A stretch of 64,000 nucleotides of DNA from an uncultured Pelagibacteraceae bacterium (GTDB lineage: Bacteria; Pseudomonadota; Alphaproteobacteria; Pelagibacterales; Pelagibacteraceae), in the NCBI GenBank assembly GCA_902601315.1, contig CACKMS010000001.1:1-64000 (forward strand). The letters run 5' to 3'. Below the pieces are notes generated by a model. That model had not been told where the DNA came from. It searched no databases and saw nothing but the letters and a program-made list of their open reading frames with translations. This document shows, in pieces, positions 27,348 through 35,658 of this stretch (position 1 is the stretch's first letter; the number at the start of each line of letters is the position of its first letter). Made by a program: the position numbers and the translations under genes.

Positions 27348-28124
27348 ATGTTTGATAAAGTAAAAAAAATAAAAGAAAAAAAAAATAAGACGAAAATTGT
27401 TTGTCTAACCGCATATTCAAAAAATATTGCAGAAGAAGTTGACAAATTTACAGATCTTATTTTAGTTGGAGATTCACTTGGATCGGTTCTTTACAATTAC
27501 AAGTCAACCAGACAAGTATCACTTGAAAAAATGATCGAACACTCAAAAAGTGTTAGATTAGGAGTATCTAAAAGTCTGATGATTGTAGATATGCCATATA
27601 ATACTTATAGAAATAAAGCTGAAGCTCTAAAAAACTGTAAAAGAGTGATGAAGGAAACTAAATGCGATGGAGTAAAGTTAGAAGGTGGACTTAAAATTAA
27701 AGAAATTGTTAAACATTTAATTAAAAATAAAATATCTGTTTTAGGTCATCTTGGTATAACTCCTCAAACTGTTAGAGGAAAATTTAAATCAAAAGGAAGG
27801 TCTGTACGTGAAAGAAACCGTCTTTTAAGTGACGCCTTGCTTTTAGAAAAATCTGGAGTATTTGCAATAGTCCTTGAGTGTGTAAAGAGTGATTTATCAA
27901 AAGAGATTACTAGAAAAGTTAAAATTCCAACGATTGGAATAGGATCATCTAATAATTGCGATGGTCAAATTTTAGTTACTGATGATATTTTAGGACTAAC
28001 TCAATCGAAAATTAAATTCGTTAAGAAATATGTAAATTTAAGACGTTATATGCGAGAAGGAATTAGTAAATTTTCAAAAGAAGTTAAAAGCAAAAAATAT
28101 CCTAGTAAAAAATATTCGTATTAA
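27348..28124 (+). CDS. panB: 3-methyl-2-oxobutanoate hydroxymethyltransferase
   Basis: First committed step of pantothenate synthesis: transfers a hydroxymethyl group from methylene-tetrahydrofolate to 2-oxoisovalerate. The barrel motifs are seen in LVGDSLGSVLY (metal-binding Asp), VDMPYNTYRN, GVKLEGG and GHLGITPQTV, with the catalytic glutamate in VLECV. Length is 258, with a basic tail. There is no panC or panD beside it. It is preceded by a 71-base gap containing very AT-rich DNA with an ATTAATTAAT palindrome, and it overlaps convergent terC-like gene by 4 bases. Confidence 0.93.
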   Translation: MFDKVKKIKEKKNKTKIVCLTAYSKNIAEEVDKFTDLILVGDSLGSVLYNYKSTRQVSLEKMIEHSKSVRLGVSKSLMIVDMPYNTYRNKAEALKNCKRVMKETKCDGVKLEGGLKIKEIVKHLIKNKISVLGHLGITPQTVRGKFKSKGRSVRERNRLLSDALLLEKSGVFAIVLECVKSDLSKEITRKVKIPTIGIGSSNNCDGQILVTDDILGLTQSKIKFVKKYVNLRRYMREGISKFSKEVKSKKYPSKKYSY

Positions 28125-28732
28125 AAATATTTTTTAAATTGCTCATTTATATTTATTATCTCTAAATCAACCATTCCTCCTATTATTAATTGAATGGCTA
28201 CCAGCAAAATAAAACCTAAACCTATATAGGCAATCCATAAATGTTTTTGAATATAATTTGCTAAGTATGTTGCTAAAGCACCAGTTAATACTACTGACAA
28301 AACTAGTCCAAATATCATAAATCCAAAGTTACCTTTTGAAGCCCCAACCACGCCAATTACATTATCAAAGCTAATTGTAATATCAGCGAATAGAACTTTG
28401 TAGATACTTTTAATAAATGATGGTTCCATTGATTTCTTTTTTGGTGATTTAATTTTTTGAATTTCAAATAAATCCTTTCTTAAATCATTTACAATCCAAA
28501 CTAAAAGTAATCCTCCTAAAATTTTAATAAAATAGAATTTAAAAAGATATGTAGCAAATATTGCAAAAACTACTTTAAAAACAAGTGCACCAACTACTCC
28601 CCAAAAAATAATCTTTTTTCTATTTTTTGGAACAAAATTTGCGGCAATCAATCCAATTATAATTGCATTATCTGCAGCTAAAATTATATCAATGAAAATT
28701 ATCTGTAATAATATAATGAGTTGTTCGATCAA
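28121..28732 (-). CDS. TerC-family integral membrane protein
   Basis: Polytopic membrane protein of the TerC/YjbE/YkoY family, thought to export or handle metal ions (manganese or calcium in characterised members). Both family motifs with membrane-embedded acidic residues are visible: IDIILAADNAIIIGL (14-28) and ADITISFDNVIGVVGAS. It has about six or seven helices in 203 residues. It is convergent with panB and separated by 24 bases from the divergent hypothetical gene at 28757. Which ion is moved cannot be told from sequence. Confidence 0.85.
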   Translation of the reverse strand: MIEQLIILLQIIFIDIILAADNAIIIGLIAANFVPKNRKKIIFWGVVGALVFKVVFAIFATYLFKFYFIKILGGLLLVWIVNDLRKDLFEIQKIKSPKKKSMEPSFIKSIYKVLFADITISFDNVIGVVGASKGNFGFMIFGLVLSVVLTGALATYLANYIQKHLWIAYIGLGFILLVAIQLIIGGMVDLEIININEQFKKYF

Positions 28733-28756
28733 TTTAATTTATAGTTTTTTGACTTT

Positions 28757-29443
28757 ATGAGATTTTTTAAACAATATATATTAAACTTATTTATTATGTT
28801 AAAGAAAATTTTAATTCATCTGTTTCTTTTAAGTTTAATAGTCGTTTTTTTTAATGACAAGCAGCTTAAAGCGTCAGAAAAAAAATGTTTTTATTGTAAA
28901 GAATATAAATATTTAAAAGATTGGCCTATAGAAAAAAGGCCCAAAGCATATATTTATGAAGAAATAAAATATCCAGATGATATGTTCAAAAAAAAAACCT
29001 TAAAAAGTAAAAACTTAATAAAGAAAAGAGCTGGCGAAAAGGTAGCCCATAGATTTGTAAAATCAAAAGGACAACTAAATAAATACCAACATCTAATGAT
29101 CAGAGACTCAGCGTACTTTGAAGTTATGTTTAATGAAAAACTGAATGAAAAACTCGCGAAGGTTGAAAGCTTGGAAAGCCTTAAGAAAGCAAGAGACGCT
29201 ATTAGACAAAGTCTTAAAATCTCACCAAATGCAAGCTCATCCGAGGCCATATATAAATTTTGGGCTACAGGAAAAATAATGACTAAAATTTATAACCAAA
29301 ATAAAAAAAAGAAAAAAAAAGATGATGAAGAAATTATTAAAAGAGTAAAAATTTTGAATGATTTAAAAAAACAGATAACAATTACAAAATCAAATGCGCA
29401 AAAAGCAGCAACTATAGAGGCAGATAAAAATATAAATGATTAG
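28757..29443 (+). CDS. Exported protein of unknown function, coupled to repeat protein
   Basis: Unrecognised. A hydrophobic N-terminal segment (about 17-33) looks like a signal peptide or anchor. A second ATG at 28796 (codon 14) gives a more usual signal sequence and may be the real start. The mature part begins with a C44-x2-C47 pair (KKCFYCKEYKYLK) that could bind metal or form a disulfide, then a highly charged, helix-rich region. A lysine run follows (about 184-190), and then a helical tail. The last 8 bases overlap the 736-residue repeat protein gene, so the pair is probably co-translated and functionally linked. Confidence 0.6.
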   Translation: MRFFKQYILNLFIMLKKILIHLFLLSLIVVFFNDKQLKASEKKCFYCKEYKYLKDWPIEKRPKAYIYEEIKYPDDMFKKKTLKSKNLIKKRAGEKVAHRFVKSKGQLNKYQHLMIRDSAYFEVMFNEKLNEKLAKVESLESLKKARDAIRQSLKISPNASSSEAIYKFWATGKIMTKIYNQNKKKKKKDDEEIIKRVKILNDLKKQITITKSNAQKAATIEADKNIND

Positions 29444-31646
29444 ATTTAAAATATTTACAAAATTAATTATATTTCTACTATTCACATTTTCATCATTAGC
29501 TGACAATTACGTTGAAAATGTATCAGGAATATCAGAATTAGCGGATAGATCTGTTAAAGCGGCAGTATCGCAAATAAATAGTGACACTGAAAAGGTAATT
29601 AATAATTTAAACAACCAAATTGAGAAATTAAATGACACAAATAATGATATTGAAACAGCTTTAGATGTCTCAATAGAAGAAGCACAAAAGGCATTGGAAT
29701 TTGTTCAAGAAAGCTTAAATAGTGGTGATATGCCAGCTGCAGTGCAGTCATTAAACTTGATAGAGAGTGTAGCTGATATAGCAATAAATAGCGTACCATC
29801 TTTAAATCAAATAGAAAATATAAATTTACAAGAAGATTTTTCTGATGAGGAAATTTCGGCTCTTGCGAGTGTGACAGGAGCCATGGTTGTTGAAAAAGTT
29901 TTGGATGTCCAAAAAATGGCAGGACAGATGAATGTTGTTAATAAAGCGGGCTTAAATACTTCGAATATGATGAATAGCTTAGATGAAAAAGGAATTGGCA
30001 TTGGATCTGTAATATCTAATTTATCTGAAGTAGGAGTAGTGAATGTCGAAAAAATTACTGGAAAAAAAGATTTTCAAATTGAAAATTTTAATACCGAAAA
30101 CTTTTCGTCAATGGATGTAGTAGAAATTGGAATGACCCCAACACTAATGCAAGGAGCTTTAGGTGAATTACCTTTAGGCGCTGCAACAAAAGCACTCGAA
30201 ACTTTATCAAAAGACCCAAATGAAATGATGAGCCTTGATGCCTCTTTAATTACAAGTGAAGCAATTGCAGAAACTTTAGGTTTAACTGCAGACTCGATTG
30301 CGAAAACAATGTCTATTAAAGGTTTAAGTGTAGAAACTATTTCCGATGTTGGAAAGGAACTAAATATAGAAAATTTAAGCGAAATTTCAGAAGAGATAAC
30401 AAGGCAATCCTCGTTAAGTGATCTAAATGAAATAATTCAAAGCACAGGATTAGAAAATGTTACTAAAAGTATAGAATTAGCATTTACCGATGAATCGATT
30501 GGTGTGACTAAAGCTATAACAAAAAACGCAAATTTAATAAGTGAAGCATTAAGTAAAAAATCTGCAAAAAAAGGATTAAAAAATGAAAATAATACATTGG
30601 AAAACATTGAGTTACCGGAGAATATAAGTGACACAGGAATATTAATAGGTGCTGCAATTCTAGCAAAGCCAAACTTAGCTTCAGGTGTTCAAGGTTTAGT
30701 AGCTCCACCAGAAGGTTTAAAATCTGGTGGTTTGATTTCAGACTCTGAAGTTTCGGTAGCGAGCAATCTTACAAATGTTGACGAGTCCCTTGCAACAAGT
30801 AACGCTATGAAAGAGACACTTGGTAAAATGACTAATATTGAAGAAAACAAAATATCAGACTTAGGTATAGATAAAATAGTTGAAAATACTGGTTTAACAC
30901 CTGGATTAGTAGCAACAATTGGTTCCGTAGGTTTAAATGGGTTAGACATTAATAAAGCTGTAGCTGAAAATGTAGCAGGAATTGGAAGTGAAACTATTCA
31001 AAAAATTAGCCAGTCCATTGCTGATGGTACCGCGAATAGCCAAACAGTAGCTGATCTAATATCATCAGGTAGCGTAAATCATGGAACACTTGGTTTGGTT
31101 GGTGCAAATGGTGTAAAAAATCTCAGCAAAGCAATGGGAATTGAAAACGAGGATAATGCCTTAGTAAGTTTAAGTGGTGGAATTGTTGGCTCAGGATCAG
31201 TTGAAAGTCTAGAAAATATTAATCCTGAGGTTGTGGAAGGTTTAGGTATAGACCCATCCATGATAACTTCCAATGCTATTGCTGAAACAATGCTTGGTGT
31301 AGATTTAGTTAAGATGTCTTCAGCTATTTCAAATGGTATGAGTTTGACAGAGGCATTAGAAAGTTCTGCACTGGAAGATTTAGAAGATGTTGAAATAAAT
31401 ATTGCTAGTATGGCTCTCTCTCAGTCCTTAGCATCAGGTGAATTAATTAAAGATGAAGATATTCAGGTTTCTGCAGATATTTCAGGTATTGACTCAAGTT
31501 TAATAACTAGTAATGCCATGGCCGAAACATTAGGTGCTGCTGCATCGAATATGCAAAGTGGTATGGGAATGGATCCAAATGCCCCAACTAATCAACCTGG
31601 TTACAATGCCATAGACCCTGCTACTGGAGAGGCACCTAAACCGTAG
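29436..31646 (+). CDS. Large exported repeat protein with D-x-S-[LM]-x-T-S-x-A-x-x-E-T motifs
   Basis: Unrecognised 736-residue protein. A signal peptide covers about residues 1-22 (ending SLA). A helical, possibly coiled-coil region follows (about 25-120). The rest is acidic, low in aromatic residues and built of degenerate repeats. The clearest element recurs four times: LITSEAIAETLG (271-282), LATSNAMKETLG (452-463), MITSNAIAETMLG (609-621) and LITSNAMAETLG (689-700), each preceded by D-x-S or similar. A longer 34-residue unit matches between 429-463 and 667-700. The end is Gly/Pro/Asn-rich. No cysteine and no catalytic motif were seen. A structural or cell-surface role is only a guess. 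Confidence 0.65.
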   Translation: MIRFKIFTKLIIFLLFTFSSLADNYVENVSGISELADRSVKAAVSQINSDTEKVINNLNNQIEKLNDTNNDIETALDVSIEEAQKALEFVQESLNSGDMPAAVQSLNLIESVADIAINSVPSLNQIENINLQEDFSDEEISALASVTGAMVVEKVLDVQKMAGQMNVVNKAGLNTSNMMNSLDEKGIGIGSVISNLSEVGVVNVEKITGKKDFQIENFNTENFSSMDVVEIGMTPTLMQGALGELPLGAATKALETLSKDPNEMMSLDASLITSEAIAETLGLTADSIAKTMSIKGLSVETISDVGKELNIENLSEISEEITRQSSLSDLNEIIQSTGLENVTKSIELAFTDESIGVTKAITKNANLISEALSKKSAKKGLKNENNTLENIELPENISDTGILIGAAILAKPNLASGVQGLVAPPEGLKSGGLISDSEVSVASNLTNVDESLATSNAMKETLGKMTNIEENKISDLGIDKIVENTGLTPGLVATIGSVGLNGLDINKAVAENVAGIGSETIQKISQSIADGTANSQTVADLISSGSVNHGTLGLVGANGVKNLSKAMGIENEDNALVSLSGGIVGSGSVESLENINPEVVEGLGIDPSMITSNAIAETMLGVDLVKMSSAISNGMSLTEALESSALEDLEDVEINIASMALSQSLASGELIKDEDIQVSADISGIDSSLITSNAMAETLGAAASNMQSGMGMDPNAPTNQPGYNAIDPATGEAPKP

Positions 31647-31703
31647 TTTAGAATAATTTGAAATTGTAATAGTTTTGATAAGTTATTATAAGTTAAAAAT
31701 TTC

Positions 31704-32186
31704 TTAGTACTTTGATTTTTCACCTGCTATAACAGCTTTAAGTTGATCATATTCTTCACAACCACAACCTCTTAAAACCTCAAGTCTTTCCACAGCAAGG
31801 TTATGCCTATTTGTTGCAACATACAATTCGCCTAAATATTCGTTTATACCTTTGTGATTTGGATCAATAGCCAAACCTTGAAGGTAATATTTTTCACCAT
31901 TCTCAAAATCTCCCAGTTTTCTAGTTGTAAAACCTAAATAATTAAGAGTATCTGCTTTATTTGGTTTATTTTTATTTGACGTGACTAAAAATTTCAAAGC
32001 TCTTTCATATCTTTTCTTTGCCTTGTTCATATTTCCATCTATTTCATGTTTTTTTGCAGCTTTTATAAGTTTTACAGCTTTGTCATAATTGGATTTAGTA
32101 TCTGAGCTTGATGATGAGGAACCTGCAGCAATCAAATTGCTTGATAATCCCATAGTCAACAAAAGAACTACAAAAATTTTTTTCAT
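31704..32186 (-). CDS. Exported TPR protein
   Basis: A signal peptide (about residues 1-20, ending LIAA) is followed by a serine run (about 23-28) and three tetratricopeptide-like helix pairs, for example DTLNYLGFTTRKLGDFENGEKYY and GINEYLGELYVATNRHNLAV. Near the C-terminus is a cysteine pair in RGCGCEEYDQL. With 160 residues, this is a small periplasmic scaffold-type protein of unknown partner. It starts with a 4-base overlap (ATGA) on the end of pxpA and is convergent with the large repeat protein, 57 bases away. Confidence 0.7.
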   Translation of the reverse strand: MKKIFVVLLLTMGLSSNLIAAGSSSSSSDTKSNYDKAVKLIKAAKKHEIDGNMNKAKKRYERALKFLVTSNKNKPNKADTLNYLGFTTRKLGDFENGEKYYLQGLAIDPNHKGINEYLGELYVATNRHNLAVERLEVLRGCGCEEYDQLKAVIAGEKSKY

Positions 32187-32959
32187 ACTTTAAATTTCTC
32201 CATTTTATTTAACGCTTTTAGTTTCAGACCATTTTCCAACAGGTTTTTTTTAACTAACTTTGCTATTTTTAATGAGCTGAGATTATCTCCATGTATACAC
32301 ACGGAGTCTATTTCACAAGGTATCTGCTTCCCACTGTGACAATTAAGTGACTGATTTTTTACCATACTTAATACGTGTTTTTTGGCTTCTTCAGGGTCGG
32401 TAATAAGAGCATGGGATTTCTTTCTAGAAACTAAGTTTCCATCATCTTCATAGTTTCGATCAGCAAAAATTTCACAAGCAATGTTCATATTTAACTTTTT
32501 TGCAGCTATTTCCATTTTCGAACCAGTTGGAACTAAATAAATAATATCATTACTAATTTCATGTACTGCTTTCGCAAGAGTGATTGCTAAATCCAAATCT
32601 TCACATGCCATATTATTCAATGCACCGTGTGGTTTAATATGTGTAACTCTTTCTCCATGATTAGATGCAATTTTTTGTAGAATCTCATATTGATCTAATA
32701 TTAATTTTCTTATTTCTTCGGATGATAAATTCATTCTCTCTCTTCCAAAATTTTCTGGATCATTAAAGGACGGGTGGGCACCAATACTTACATTATTTCT
32801 TTTAGATATTTTTATAACATCATTCATTATTTCTTCATTGCCAGCATGATAGCCACAGGCTATGTTTGCAGAATTTACAATCTCGAGTAAATCAGGATCA
32901 TGTTTATTCGAGTGATGTTTAGATTTTTCACCTAAATCACAATTTATATTAATTTCCAT
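32183..32959 (-). CDS. pxpA: 5-oxoprolinase subunit A (LamB/YcsF family)
   Basis: Subunit A of the bacterial ATP-dependent 5-oxoprolinase, which opens 5-oxoproline (pyroglutamate) to glutamate with PxpB and PxpC. The family opening MEININCDLGE is at the chosen start, ATG at 32957-32959; a longer frame to 33007 would add 16 unconserved residues and overlap pxpB, so it was not used. Conserved segments NIACGYHAGNE, GAHPSFND and HIKPHGALNN follow. Length of 258 is typical. It is separated head-to-head from pxpB by 28 bases, an unusual layout because the three subunits are more often on one strand. Confidence 0.92.
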   Translation of the reverse strand: MEININCDLGEKSKHHSNKHDPDLLEIVNSANIACGYHAGNEEIMNDVIKISKRNNVSIGAHPSFNDPENFGRERMNLSSEEIRKLILDQYEILQKIASNHGERVTHIKPHGALNNMACEDLDLAITLAKAVHEISNDIIYLVPTGSKMEIAAKKLNMNIACEIFADRNYEDDGNLVSRKKSHALITDPEEAKKHVLSMVKNQSLNCHSGKQIPCEIDSVCIHGDNLSSLKIAKLVKKNLLENGLKLKALNKMEKFKV

Positions 32960-32987
32960 AGCTACAAAGTTTAAAGTATAACATGGC

Positions 32988-33662
32988 ATGATAAAAAATA
33001 TATCCAATCTTGGTGACGCAGCAGTTTACTGTGATTTTGGTGATGAAGTTAATAAAGAAATAAATTCAAAAGTAATTAATTATTTTCAAAATTTAAAAGA
33101 CCGTAAGCTTAAAGAGATTACAAATTTAACTCCATCTTATAATAAGTTAATAGTTTCATTTGATTTATCAATTACGAATTTTGAAAAAACTAAAAAAATT
33201 ATCGAAAATTTACAGATAAAAAAAAATCATAGTATGTCTAAAAAAAAAATACAAATTCCTGTATGTTGTGATGATGAATATGCATTGGATCTTAAAAAAC
33301 TTGAAAGAAAATTAAATAAACCAAATGATGAAATTTTAGAAACTTTTTTTTCAAAAGAATATTTTTGTTATATGACAGGTTTTATTGCAGGTATGCCTTT
33401 CCTAGGAGATATTGATAAAAATTTGCATACCAAAAGATTAGAAACTCCAAGAGTAAAAGTTCCAAAAGGATCAATAGGTTTAACAGAACAATTTTGCAAT
33501 ATTTATACTTTTGAAAGTCCAGGTGGGTGGAATATAATTGGCAATACACCCATAAATATTTTTGATTCACTGAACGAAGATAATCCAAACTTAATTAATC
33601 CAGGTGATACTGTTAGTTTTATTAAAATTAATAAAGAAAAATATAAAAACTATAATGAGTAA
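32988..33662 (+). CDS. pxpB: 5-oxoprolinase subunit B (KipI-like)
   Basis: Subunit B of 5-oxoprolinase, a cyclophilin-like-fold protein formerly known as the KipI kinase inhibitor or allophanate hydrolase subunit 1. The family's GFIAGMPFLGDID segment and the TPRVKVPKGSIGL and SPGGWNIIGNTP motifs are all present. Length of 224 is normal. Its last codons overlap pxpC by 8 bases, so B and C are coupled. It is divergent from pxpA with a 28-base gap. Confidence 0.92.
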   Translation: MIKNISNLGDAAVYCDFGDEVNKEINSKVINYFQNLKDRKLKEITNLTPSYNKLIVSFDLSITNFEKTKKIIENLQIKKNHSMSKKKIQIPVCCDDEYALDLKKLERKLNKPNDEILETFFSKEYFCYMTGFIAGMPFLGDIDKNLHTKRLETPRVKVPKGSIGLTEQFCNIYTFESPGGWNIIGNTPINIFDSLNEDNPNLINPGDTVSFIKINKEKYKNYNE

Positions 33663-34599
33663 AAATTTTTTCAAGGTAATAAGATCAGGAATAAACACAA
33701 CCTTTCAGGATTTAGGTAGAAATAATCTAAATCATATTGGAATACCTATAAGTGGCGTAATGGACAAAAGAAATTATATTATAGCAAACAAAATTCTACA
33801 CAATGTACCAAGCCATCCAATAATAGAATTTGCATATCAAGGACCAAGATTAGTGTATCACGGTGAGCCTTTAAATATATCAGTTTCTGGAGATGTAAAA
33901 TTTAAAATTTTTAAAAATAAAAATGAAACTGAGGGCAAATGTTATAAAACAATTACATTAGAGGATCATGATGAAATAGATTTGATTTCAACAAATAGAT
34001 CAGTTTATGGTTATTTGGCAATTGGAGCTGACCTTAACATCGATTATCAATGGAAAAGCTGCTCTATAAACACAAAAGTTAATATCGGCTCAAATAATGG
34101 TAAAAAACTGCAAGATAATCAAAAGATTGAACTTTCAAAAATTAAAAAATTATCAAGAAGAAAATTAGTTCACTTTAATTCTAAAATTGAAAATATAAGA
34201 GTCATAAAAGGAACTAATTTTCATTATTTCTCTGAAGAATCTAAAGTTAAGTTTTTTAAAAAGGAATATATCGTGACCAAACTTACAGATAGAATGGGAA
34301 TGCGTTTGGAGGGAGAGCGATTAGATAATAATGTAAATACCAATATTAAATCTGAAGGTCTTGTAAAAGGAGTTATACAAATCCCAGCTGATGGTAATCC
34401 CATTATAATGCTTGCAGATCATGGTACAATTGGAGGGTATCCAAAAATAGCGACAGTTATTAGTGCTGATTTCGATAAACTCTCACAACTAACACCTGGA
34501 TCAAAAATAAAGTTTAAAGAAGTGAATTTAAAAGATGCAGAAACAATTTTTAAATTATATGAAATGGAAACAAATAATATAATTTCAAAAATTTTGTGA
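33655..34599 (+). CDS. pxpC: 5-oxoprolinase subunit C (KipA-like)
   Basis: Subunit C of 5-oxoprolinase (KipA, biotin-dependent-carboxylase-like fold, allophanate hydrolase subunit 2 family). It begins MSKNFFKVIRSGINTTFQDLGR, the usual family N-terminus. I chose the ATG at 33655 instead of the frame's upstream start at 33604, which would add 17 non-conserved residues and increase the overlap with pxpB. The GIPISGVMDKRNYIIANKIL segment and the late PADGNPIIMLADHGTIGGYPKIATV block are characteristic. Length is 314. It is followed by an overlapping EamA transporter, possibly serving the same substrate. Confidence 0.92.
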   Translation: MSKNFFKVIRSGINTTFQDLGRNNLNHIGIPISGVMDKRNYIIANKILHNVPSHPIIEFAYQGPRLVYHGEPLNISVSGDVKFKIFKNKNETEGKCYKTITLEDHDEIDLISTNRSVYGYLAIGADLNIDYQWKSCSINTKVNIGSNNGKKLQDNQKIELSKIKKLSRRKLVHFNSKIENIRVIKGTNFHYFSEESKVKFFKKEYIVTKLTDRMGMRLEGERLDNNVNTNIKSEGLVKGVIQIPADGNPIIMLADHGTIGGYPKIATVISADFDKLSQLTPGSKIKFKEVNLKDAETIFKLYEMETNNIISKIL

Positions 34600-35465
34600 A
34601 TATAATTTCAAAAATACCTGGTCCATTATTAGTATTTTTAGGTGCATGTAGCCTTAGTTTTGGTGGTCTGATTGTAAAGTCTTTTGAAGGATCGACCTTA
34701 TGGCAAATATTATTTTGGAGATCTCTATTTTTTATAATTGTTGTATTTTTATTCTTAATATTTTCTTATAAACAAAAAATTTTTAGAGCACTTATTAAAT
34801 CTGGTATCCCAGGTTTATTTGGTGGCTTAATTCTAGCAGTGGGTTTTGCAAGTTATGTTTTTGCAATGTATAATACCACTGTAACAAACACTAATTTTAT
34901 AATACAGACTCAAACGATATTTCTTGCTGTATTTGGATATTTATTTTTAAAAGAAAAAATATCCAAAATTACTTTAGCTTCAATTATTTTGGCAATAGCC
35001 GGTATAATCATGATGCTAGGAAATTCTTTATCTCCTGGAGAAATGTCCGGAAATATAGCTGCGTTTCTAATGCCAATTTCATTCGCAATTTTAATTTTAG
35101 TAGTTAGAAAATATCCAGATGTTGACATGGTCCCACTTCAACTTGTAGCAGGTATTTTTGCAATGATTATTGGATATTTGATGTCACCAACTATTGCAAT
35201 TTCTAGCCATGATATTTTTTTAGGATTTTTAGCTGGTTTTTTTCAATTAGGATTTGGATTTATTTTTATTACAGTTGGTGCAAGATCTACACCTTCTGCA
35301 TTTGTTGGAATTATTATGCTAACAGAGGCAGTTCTAGGACCTCTTTGGGCATGGATGTTTGTTAATGAAAACCCTGCTTTTATTGTTTTAATTGGTGGGT
35401 CCGTGGTTATATTCGCAGTTCTATTACAGTTTTTATCGTTATTTTTTAAAAAAAAATCTGCATAA
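34596..35465 (+). CDS. EamA/DMT-family transporter
   Basis: Ten-helix membrane transporter of the drug/metabolite transporter superfamily, with two EamA halves. The first half starts at GPLLVFLGACSLSFGGLIVK and the second near AAFLMPISFAILILVVRKYP; the conserved end-of-half proline/glutamate helix LFLKEKISKITLASI (about 116-130) is visible. The start is GTG at 34596, overlapping the pxpC stop codon. The coupling to 5-oxoprolinase suggests a related small amide or amino acid as substrate, but that is inference. It ends 37 bases before the glycine riboswitch. Confidence 0.85.
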   Translation: MNIISKIPGPLLVFLGACSLSFGGLIVKSFEGSTLWQILFWRSLFFIIVVFLFLIFSYKQKIFRALIKSGIPGLFGGLILAVGFASYVFAMYNTTVTNTNFIIQTQTIFLAVFGYLFLKEKISKITLASIILAIAGIIMMLGNSLSPGEMSGNIAAFLMPISFAILILVVRKYPDVDMVPLQLVAGIFAMIIGYLMSPTIAISSHDIFLGFLAGFFQLGFGFIFITVGARSTPSAFVGIIMLTEAVLGPLWAWMFVNENPAFIVLIGGSVVIFAVLLQFLSLFFKKKSA

Positions 35466-35502
35466 ATATTTATATTTTATTATAAATTGTGTTATAAAAC
35501 TT

Positions 35503-35645
35503 TTACGGGAGAGACTACTCAATGTAGCGCCGAAGGAGCAAATACCCAATAATCTCTCAGGCAAAAGGACCGTAAGTATTAACTCTGGAAAGAGATTAAG
35601 TTCTCGCCGAAGGAGCAAAACTCTCAGGCAACAAGACAGAGGGGA
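35503..35645 (+). promoter_or_regulatory. Tandem glycine riboswitch (gcvT element)
   Basis: Two glycine aptamers in series lie directly upstream of gcvT. Aptamer 1 has P1 arms TTACGG (35503-35508) and CCGTAA (35570-35575) and contains the conserved GCCGAAGGAGCAA and CTCTCAGGCAAAAGGAC segments. Aptamer 2 has P1 arms CTCTG (35583-35587) and CAGAG (35637-35641) with the same GCCGAAGGAGCAA and CTCTCAGGCAA core. The short linker and the position 14-20 bases before the start codon suggest an ON switch raising glycine cleavage when glycine is plentiful. A TATAAA (35493-35498) just upstream may be the -10 element. Confidence 0.96.
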
Positions 35646-35658
35646 TTAAAGAGTTAAT

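Noticed and set aside
32960..33007. Longer pxpA start at 33007
   Set aside because: The extra 16 residues are not family-like and would overlap divergent pxpB; MEININCDLGE is the normal start.
35392..35649. An 85-codon reading frame over the region before gcvT
   Set aside because: It spans the tandem glycine riboswitch, overlaps the end of the EamA gene in another frame and ends in a basic low-complexity sequence; it is a by-product of the RNA sequence.
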